Shown in pieces: positions 5,367 through 9,225 of a stretch of DNA of 9,225 nt (position 1 is the stretch's first letter; the number at the start of each line of letters is the position of its first letter). The notes below the pieces were generated by a model. It worked only from the letters and a program-made list of their open reading frames with translations. It had not been told where the DNA came from and did not search any database. A program made the translations under genes and the position numbers. Location: NCBI GenBank assembly GCA_023404805.1, contig JAEYAL010000184.1, forward strand, positions 1 to 9,225, written 5' to 3'. The stretch is from Actinomycetes bacterium. Lineage in GTDB: Bacteria > Actinomycetota > Thermoleophilia > Solirubrobacterales > Solirubrobacteraceae.

Positions 5367-7250
5367 TTAGACCGACTGGCTGTTCTCGATGAAGAGCGGG
5401 AGGCCCGAGAGGTCCGACGGGTCGTCGATGTCCTCGAACGACTCGTAGCGGCCCGAGAGGACCTTCTGCGCGAACGCGTAGTTGGCGTCGTCGGAGTTGT
5501 CGAACAGCTCGGCGAACAGGGCTTCCGCGCGGTCGCGGGCCTGCGTCGCGAAGATGTCGGCCAGCTCGCGGGCCTCGGCAGCGCGCTCGGGCTGCTCGGT
5601 CTGCAGCGTCTGGGCGTAGACGACGGCGGCGGAGATCGCGAAGAGCTCGGCGCCGATGTCGACGATGCGGCCGAGGACCGACTGCTTCTGCTCGAGCTTG
5701 GCCTGGTAGCGCGAGATCGCGTAGAACGTCGAGCGGGCGAGCTTGCGCGAGGCGCGCTCTGCGTAACGCAGGTGCTTGGCGTTGTCGCCGAACTCGGCGA
5801 ACGAGCGCGGGTCGTTGCCCTTGCCCGTGGCGAGCTTCGGGTACCAGCCGGCGTAGAACTTGGCTGCGCCAGCGCCGCCCTTGAGCTTGTCGACGAGCGC
5901 GGCCTTCGGGTCGATCGCGTCGCCGGCGACGGCGAGGTGCTGGTCGACGGCTTCGCGGGCGATGATCAGGTGCATGATCTCGGTGGAGCCCTCGAAGATG
6001 CGGTTGATGCGGTTATCGCGCAGCATGCCTTCGGTGTTGACCGGCTTCTCGCCACGCGCCTTGAGCGACTTGGCGGTCTCAAAGCCGCGGCCGCCGCGGA
6101 TCTGGATCAGCTCGTCGGCGATCTGCCAGGCGAGCTCGGAGCCGTAGAGCTTGGCGATCGCCGCTTCGATGCGGATGTCGTTGCTCTTGTCGTCGGCAAG
6201 GCGGGCCGACACGTCGAGGACGGCTTCGATGCCGAAGGTGGAGCCTGCGATGAAGGCGACCTTCTGGGCGACAGCGTCGTGCTTGCCGACGGCCTTGCCC
6301 CACTGGATGCGCTGCGAGGCGAACTCGCGGGCCTGCTTCGTGGCCCACTTCGAGGTGCCGAGGCAGCCGGCCGGCAGCGCGAGGCGGCCGGTGTTCAGCG
6401 TCTGGATGGCGATCTTGAGACCAGCACCCTCGCCGCCGATGAGGGCGTCGTTCGGAACGAAGACGTCCTTGAGCTTGGTCTGCGAGTTCTCGATCCCGCG
6501 CAGGCCGAGGAACTCGTTGCGGTGCTCGACCGTGACGCCCTCGGTGTCGTACGGCAGGATGAAGGCCGAGACGCCGCCCTTGTGGCCCTCGCTCTTGGGG
6601 ACCTTCGCCATCACGACGACGACGTCGGCGATCGCGCCGTTGGTGGCCCACAGCTTGCGGCCGTTGATGATGTAGCCCTTGCCGTCCTCCGTCGGGACGG
6701 CCGTCGTGGCGACGCGGGCCGGGTCAGAGCCGACGTCGGGCTCGGTCAGCAGGAACGCGGAGACGTGCGTGCGCGCGAGCTTCGGCAGCCACTCCTTCTT
6801 CTGCGCCTCGGTGCCGGCGATGCGCAGCGGCTCGCCGAGGCCGATCGACTGGTGGGCCGACAGCAGCGCGACGAGCGAGCCGTTCCAGGCCGCGACGATC
6901 GAGAGCGCCTTGAGGTAGTAGACCCAGGAGAGCCCGAGGCCGCCGTACTCCTCCTTGACCTTCATGCCCATCGCGCCGATGCGCTTGAAGCCCTCGATCA
7001 CGTGCTCCGGGATCTTCGCGTCGGCCTCGATGACCTCGGGGTCGACCTCGTCCTTGAGGAACTGGCGGAGCTCGGCGAGGAACTTCTCGCCCTTCTCCAC
7101 GTCTTCCGCCGGGAGCGCCGGCTGCGGGTAGATCAGGTCGACGTCGAGGTCGCCCATGAACACGCCTTTGCCGAAGCTGGGCAGCGTCCAGTCGGTCTCG
7201 CGCGCCGCCTCTGCGACGTCGCGTGCTTCTTGCTCGGTGACCTGGGTCAT
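5367..7250 (-). CDS. Acyl-CoA dehydrogenase, large (long-chain FadE/VLCAD-like) type
   Basis: The 627-aa product is an FAD-dependent acyl-CoA dehydrogenase, catalysing the first, alpha-beta desaturation step of fatty-acid beta-oxidation. Seen: an N-terminal extension and helical domain (1-160), the flavin/substrate segment AFLLTEPDVGSD (165-176), the middle beta domain (YIINGRKLWATNGAIADVVVVMAK, 193-216; EFLGLRGIENSQ, 246-257) and the C-terminal helical domain with QIRGGRGFE (383-391). NRIFEGSTEIM follows, where Glu420 aligns with the catalytic Glu of MCAD (the EG[TS] motif). About 190 further residues follow, as in large FadE/VLCAD-like enzymes rather than the ~380-aa short-chain types. ATG at 7250 is chosen over GTG at 7331, which abuts a terminator. 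GGAAAGG lies 12 nt upstream, a long but usable SD spacing. No partner beta-oxidation gene is in the window. Confidence 0.95.
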   Translation of the reverse strand: MTQVTEQEARDVAEAARETDWTLPSFGKGVFMGDLDVDLIYPQPALPAEDVEKGEKFLAELRQFLKDEVDPEVIEADAKIPEHVIEGFKRIGAMGMKVKEEYGGLGLSWVYYLKALSIVAAWNGSLVALLSAHQSIGLGEPLRIAGTEAQKKEWLPKLARTHVSAFLLTEPDVGSDPARVATTAVPTEDGKGYIINGRKLWATNGAIADVVVVMAKVPKSEGHKGGVSAFILPYDTEGVTVEHRNEFLGLRGIENSQTKLKDVFVPNDALIGGEGAGLKIAIQTLNTGRLALPAGCLGTSKWATKQAREFASQRIQWGKAVGKHDAVAQKVAFIAGSTFGIEAVLDVSARLADDKSNDIRIEAAIAKLYGSELAWQIADELIQIRGGRGFETAKSLKARGEKPVNTEGMLRDNRINRIFEGSTEIMHLIIAREAVDQHLAVAGDAIDPKAALVDKLKGGAGAAKFYAGWYPKLATGKGNDPRSFAEFGDNAKHLRYAERASRKLARSTFYAISRYQAKLEQKQSVLGRIVDIGAELFAISAAVVYAQTLQTEQPERAAEARELADIFATQARDRAEALFAELFDNSDDANYAFAQKVLSGRYESFEDIDDPSDLSGLPLFIENSQSV

Positions 7251-7453
7251 GGGAGGCGTGGGCCTTTCCGTCTCTGCGGGGAGATCGAAGTGGAGTCTGT
7301 GAGCGACCGCCGACACCGCCTTCGGACGCACGAAAAACGGCAGCCGGTCGCCGTTCGGCGCTCCGGATCCCGTAGTCCTAGTTGAAAAAGTACCGGTCGA
7401 CCACGAGCGGCGGGGTGACCGAACGCACGCTCGGTAAGAAAGGTGGCGCGGTG
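7251..7453 (-). other. Intergenic leader between membrane-protein gene and acyl-CoA dehydrogenase gene
   Basis: Apart from the terminator at 7333-7355, this 203-nt region holds a second T-run on the minus strand (7384-7388) after a weak ACCGA/TCGGT dyad (about 7416-7433). It must also contain the acyl-CoA dehydrogenase promoter, but I see no TANNNT box next to the ATG and no convincing -35/-10 pair. GGAAAGG near 7263-7269 is the likely ribosome-binding sequence. Confidence 0.3.
7333..7355 (-). terminator. Intrinsic terminator after the PadR/membrane-protein operon
   Basis: On the minus strand ACGGC-N8-GCCGT (extendable by two A-T pairs) is followed directly by a run of five T residues. It is the best classical terminator in the window. 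It ends the padR-membrane protein transcript about 100 nt after the last stop, and lies about 80 nt before the acyl-CoA dehydrogenase start. An alternative CGCC-GAAC-GGCG hairpin at 7349-7360 shares one arm with it. Confidence 0.6.
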
Positions 7454-8533
7454 TCAGTCGCCGTGGCCGAGCGCGGGCGCGCCCGCGCCGGTTCTAAGCC
7501 CGACCGACGACAGCGCCGCCAGGAAGATGGCAACGCTCAGCAGGACGACGCCGGCCGAGAGCGTCAGCACAAGCCCGAGCCGCATCGGCGCGGTGCCGAT
7601 CAGGACGGGATAGATGAGGTCGGCGAAGCCGTAGGCGACGCTGGGGATCGCGGCGATGCCCAGCAGGGCGGCAGCGGCCGACCAGTGGTCGCGGCCCACG
7701 GGCGACGAGGTCGCCAGCCAGAACGCGCCGACGATCAGCATGAGGAAGAGCAGGCCAGGCAGCTCGGTCGTCTCCCTGGTGCCGGTGGTCAGCAGGAGCG
7801 AGGGGCGCAGCATGAGGATCGACGCCAGCAGCGCCGACGGGCTGAGCAGCACCAGCAGCCGGACGCCGGACCGCTCCCGCGCCGGGCGGCGCACACCCGC
7901 CAGCCGGGGCCCAGCCGGCGTCATGTGGAAGCAGCAGAAGACGAGCAGCGCGACGAACGGCACGACCGACCAGGTCATGCTCGGCCCGAACCACCACGGC
8001 CCGACGTGGAGCCTGAGGTCGGGCGCGGCCGTGACGAAGCCGTCTTGCCACTGCGCCCAGCCGGCGCTGAGCGTCATCTGCGCGAGCAGCATGAGCGACG
8101 CCACGACGGCGAGGTTGCGCTGGCGGCGGGCGACCGCAAGCAGCAGCAGCACGACGAAGGCCAGCAGCGTCATCGCTCCGAGCGTCAGGCCCGGCTGCGA
8201 GACCCCCTCGAAGCTCCGCGCACCCGTCATGCGCGCGACCGCCGCAGCGCCGCCGAGCGCGGCCAGCGCTCCGGTCAGGGGCCCGACCAGGAGATCGGCG
8301 GCCGCGGCGCGGTCGAAGGCCAGCAGGCCCGCCCGCCCCCGCCGGATCCGCGCCTGCAGACCGCCAGCGACCAGCCCGCCGATCTCTTTGACGGTCGAGC
8401 CGGACGCCGCCAGGTCGGCGGCAGCGTCCAAGAGGTCTTCGCCGTACTCGCGGCGATCGATGGCGGGATAAGCCCGCAGGGAAGCTCGGAGGCAGGCCTC
8501 CCGCCGAGGCGTCGCGGACTCAGCTGCGCTCAA
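7454..8533 (-). CDS. Polytopic membrane protein partnered with PadR
   Basis: The 359-aa product is not a named family to me. The N-terminal cytosolic part carries LRAYPAIDRREYGEDLLDA (19-37), which resembles the YP..R..YGxEL motif found at the front of PadR-linked membrane proteins and permeases. About eight hydrophobic segments follow (roughly 81-100, 117-135, 140-157, 187-205, 225-243, 257-275, 285-303 and 318-341). A short polar tail with no domain ends it. It starts at a TTG (8533) that overlaps the last 14 nt of the padR gene, so translation is probably coupled. PadR-controlled neighbours are often transport or envelope-stress membrane proteins; a specific role is not deducible. No ATP-binding partner is present in the window. 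ORF and operon link are secure. Confidence 0.85.
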   Translation of the reverse strand: MSAAESATPRREACLRASLRAYPAIDRREYGEDLLDAAADLAASGSTVKEIGGLVAGGLQARIRRGRAGLLAFDRAAAADLLVGPLTGALAALGGAAAVARMTGARSFEGVSQPGLTLGAMTLLAFVVLLLLAVARRQRNLAVVASLMLLAQMTLSAGWAQWQDGFVTAAPDLRLHVGPWWFGPSMTWSVVPFVALLVFCCFHMTPAGPRLAGVRRPARERSGVRLLVLLSPSALLASILMLRPSLLLTTGTRETTELPGLLFLMLIVGAFWLATSSPVGRDHWSAAAALLGIAAIPSVAYGFADLIYPVLIGTAPMRLGLVLTLSAGVVLLSVAIFLAALSSVGLRTGAGAPALGHGD

Positions 8534-8846
8534 CGTGCGCCTCGAGGCGCTCCCGCACGGCGACCGCGGTGCTGCGCAGCCGCTCGGTCTCTGCGGTCAG
8601 AAGGCTGCGGCCCTCATCCGTGAGTCGGTAGTACCGGCGGGCGCGTCCAGCGACCACCTCGACGCGGTCTTCCACGATCTGGCCGCGCTCCACCAGCCGG
8701 CCCAGCACGCCGTAGAGCGTGCCAGCCGAAAGCTTGACCCGCTCGTTCGAAAGATCGGCGACGTTCTTCGCGACGCCGTACCCGTGCAGCGGCTCCTGCG
8801 CCAACGCCGCGAGGACGTAGTACGTGGTCTCGGTCAACGGGGGCAC
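8520..8846 (-). CDS. PadR-family transcriptional regulator
   Basis: The 108-aa product is a winged-helix repressor of the PadR family, which controls a nearby operon and usually its own promoter in response to small hydrophobic molecules. Seen: TETTYYVLAALAQEPLHGYG (5-24), the recognition-helix block LSAGTLYGVLGRLVERG (39-55), the beta-wing GRARRYYRLTDEGR (67-80) and a C-terminal dimerisation helix (82-106). Length is the short PadR subtype norm. The frame reaches a GTG at 8894, but the extra 16 residues have no PadR character. The GTG at 8846 begins MPPLTETTYYV as expected and has a -10-like GATACT 6 nt upstream. It overlaps the membrane-protein gene by 14 nt. The 244 nt upstream hold several dyads that could be its operators. 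Confidence 0.93.
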   Translation of the reverse strand: MPPLTETTYYVLAALAQEPLHGYGVAKNVADLSNERVKLSAGTLYGVLGRLVERGQIVEDRVEVVAGRARRYYRLTDEGRSLLTAETERLRSTAVAVRERLEAHVERS

Positions 8847-8852
8847 CCGCCG

Positions 8853-8881
8853 AGTATCGCAGCGCACAGTCCCCCCGTCGA
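8853..8881 (-). promoter_or_regulatory. padR promoter (-35 TCGACG, 17-nt spacer, -10 GATACT)
   Basis: On the minus strand TCGACG (8876-8881) shares four of six bases with TTGACA. GATACT (8853-8858) shares four of six with TATAAT. The spacer is 17 nt. The -10 ends 6 nt before the GTG at 8846, so the transcript would be leaderless or nearly so. This is the only place in the window where both promoter elements are visible. Confidence 0.5.
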
Positions 8882-8944
8882 CCGACGTACGCACACACCG
8901 TCGCGTTTCCCCGCGCTCGCAGGCGTTTCGGCCGGCAGAGAAAC

Positions 8945-8958
8945 CGAACGAGCGTTTC
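8945..8958. promoter_or_regulatory. LexA/SOS-box match in the padR upstream region
   Basis: CGAACGAGCGTTTC fits every position of the Gram-positive LexA (DinR) consensus CGAACRNRYGTTYC. One half-site (GTTTC) is imperfect against the strict GAAC-N4-GTTC form used in actinobacteria. It lies about 64 nt upstream of the padR -35 and about 90 nt upstream of the plus-strand -10 at 9049. It does not overlap a visible promoter core, so a regulatory role is uncertain. Confidence 0.4.
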
Positions 8959-8979
8959 GCAGGATTTCGCCCATTGGAC

Positions 8980-8999
8980 CTGTGCGCGTTCAGGCACAG
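8980..8999. promoter_or_regulatory. Dyad CTGTGC-N8-GCACAG
   Basis: A perfect 6-bp inverted repeat with an 8-nt spacer lies between the divergent padR and secreted-protein genes. Size and spacing suit a dimeric winged-helix or helix-turn-helix regulator. It could also form an RNA hairpin, but it is not at a gene end. Confidence 0.35.
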
Positions 9000-9019
9000 A
9001 CATGCAGGTCGAGGAGTGG

Positions 9020-9043
9020 TATATCTAGCTCGCCTGATATATC
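9020..9043. promoter_or_regulatory. AT-rich dyad TATATC-N10-GATATA (candidate PadR operator)
   Basis: TATATC (9020-9025) and GATATA (9036-9041) form an inverted repeat. TATATC also recurs directly at 9038-9043, inside the 8-nt palindrome GATATATC. The patch is strikingly AT-rich for this genome. It covers the probable -35 region of the secreted-protein gene, whose -10-like box lies at 9049-9054. PadR proteins bind AT-rich dyads, so autoregulation or control of the divergent gene is a reasonable inference. Confidence 0.4.
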
Positions 9044-9048
9044 GCCGT

Positions 9049-9085
9049 TAAGATGCATTGGGTGGGCCTTTCTCGGATTGGAAGG
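9049..9085 (+). promoter_or_regulatory. -10 box TAAGAT and Shine-Dalgarno GGAAGG for the right-edge gene
   Basis: TAAGAT (9049-9054) is a TANNNT-type -10; transcription would begin near 9061 and give a leader of about 30 nt. GGAAGG (9080-9085) lies 5 nt before the ATG at 9091, the best ribosome-binding site in the window. This gene therefore looks led rather than leaderless, unlike most of its neighbours. Confidence 0.45.
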
Positions 9086-9090
9086 TCCTC

Positions 9091-9225
9091 ATGCCACCGC
9101 TCACTTCGTCCCGGTTCAAGCGACCTGCTCGGGGGCTGTTCGCCGTCACCGCGGTATTCGTCGGAGCACTTTGTGGCCCAGTGGGGCCGGGCCCGGGGGG
9201 GGGGCCCCCCCCCGCACCCAACAGC
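9091..9225 (+). CDS. N-terminal fragment of a secreted protein (runs off the right edge)
   Basis: Forty-five codons are visible without a stop. The start MPPLTSSRFKRPARG is basic and is followed by a hydrophobic core (LFAVTAVFVGALCG, 16-29), i.e. an export signal. Cys28 follows GAL, which is not a good lipobox, so lipoprotein status is doubtful. The next residues are Gly/Pro-rich and are encoded by a G10/C9 homopolymer run that may be a sequencing artefact; the reading frame after about residue 30 should not be trusted. A strong SD and a -10 box support the start. The gene is divergent from padR and shares its regulatory region, so it may be a PadR target. Identity is unknown. Confidence 0.55.
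   Translation, partial: MPPLTSSRFKRPARGLFAVTAVFVGALCGPVGPGPGGGPPPAPNS

Noticed and set aside
7251..7331. GTG start at 7331 for the acyl-CoA dehydrogenase
   Set aside because: The extra 27 residues are not family-like and the start abuts the intrinsic terminator; the ATG at 7250 fits better.
5772..7385. 537-codon plus-strand open frame opposite the acyl-CoA dehydrogenase
   Set aside because: Shadow of the dehydrogenase in a GC-rich genome; the translation is repetitive Leu/Arg/Asp/Val with no domain.
7382..8623. 413-codon plus-strand open frame opposite the PadR-linked membrane protein
   Set aside because: Arg/Gln/His-rich translation without motifs, antisense to a polytopic membrane protein with clear TM pattern.
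1..9225. A CRISPR array, mobile element, toxin-antitoxin pair or defence island
   Set aside because: No regularly spaced repeats, transposase or integrase motifs, terminal inverted repeats or defence-type domains were seen; the genes look like ordinary chromosomal ones.

Overview
The window is very GC-rich and carries nine complete protein-coding genes, plus the start of a tenth that runs off the right edge. The base composition, the frequent GTG/TTG starts, the PadR/membrane-protein pair, the HtaA-like exported protein and the many TANNNT boxes 6-8 nt before start codons all point to an actinobacterium. The flavour suggests Thermoleophilia/Solirubrobacterales, but that placement is inference. 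No rRNA, tRNA, CRISPR array, insertion sequence, phage gene or recognisable defence system was seen.

Layout, left to right. Positions 60-1112 (minus) encode a luciferase-like flavin monooxygenase of the MsnO8 type. Positions 1181-1657 (minus) encode a small SRPBCC/polyketide-cyclase-like protein. A 172-nt divergent region follows, then a class III PLP aminotransferase related to glutamate-1-semialdehyde aminomutase (1830-3203, plus). Two small plus-strand genes come next: a 71-aa protein with a CxCxxC cluster (3254-3469) and a two-TM membrane protein with a possible PH-like cytosolic domain (3524-4066). They converge on a PGPGW-like membrane protein (4117-4548, minus). Next are an exported HtaA-like protein (4627-5271, minus) and a large 627-aa acyl-CoA dehydrogenase (5367-7250, minus). 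The right end has a PadR regulator (8520-8846, minus) overlapping a polytopic membrane protein (7454-8533, minus). Beyond a 244-nt regulatory-looking region lies the start of a secreted protein (9091 to edge, plus).

Most genes look like independent metabolic, envelope or regulatory units; only PadR plus its membrane protein is a clear operon. Three enzymes (flavin monooxygenase, aminotransferase, acyl-CoA dehydrogenase) act on small molecules or fatty acids, but nothing links them into one pathway.

I did not find a new multi-gene system. The signals worth a second look are regulatory: a recurrent leaderless-promoter box at five to seven start codons, a 19-nt palindrome over the promoter of the flavin monooxygenase, and a region upstream of padR holding a LexA-box match, two more dyads and short direct repeats. 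The G10/C9 run at the extreme right edge looks like a sequencing or assembly artefact and makes the last ~30 bases unsafe.
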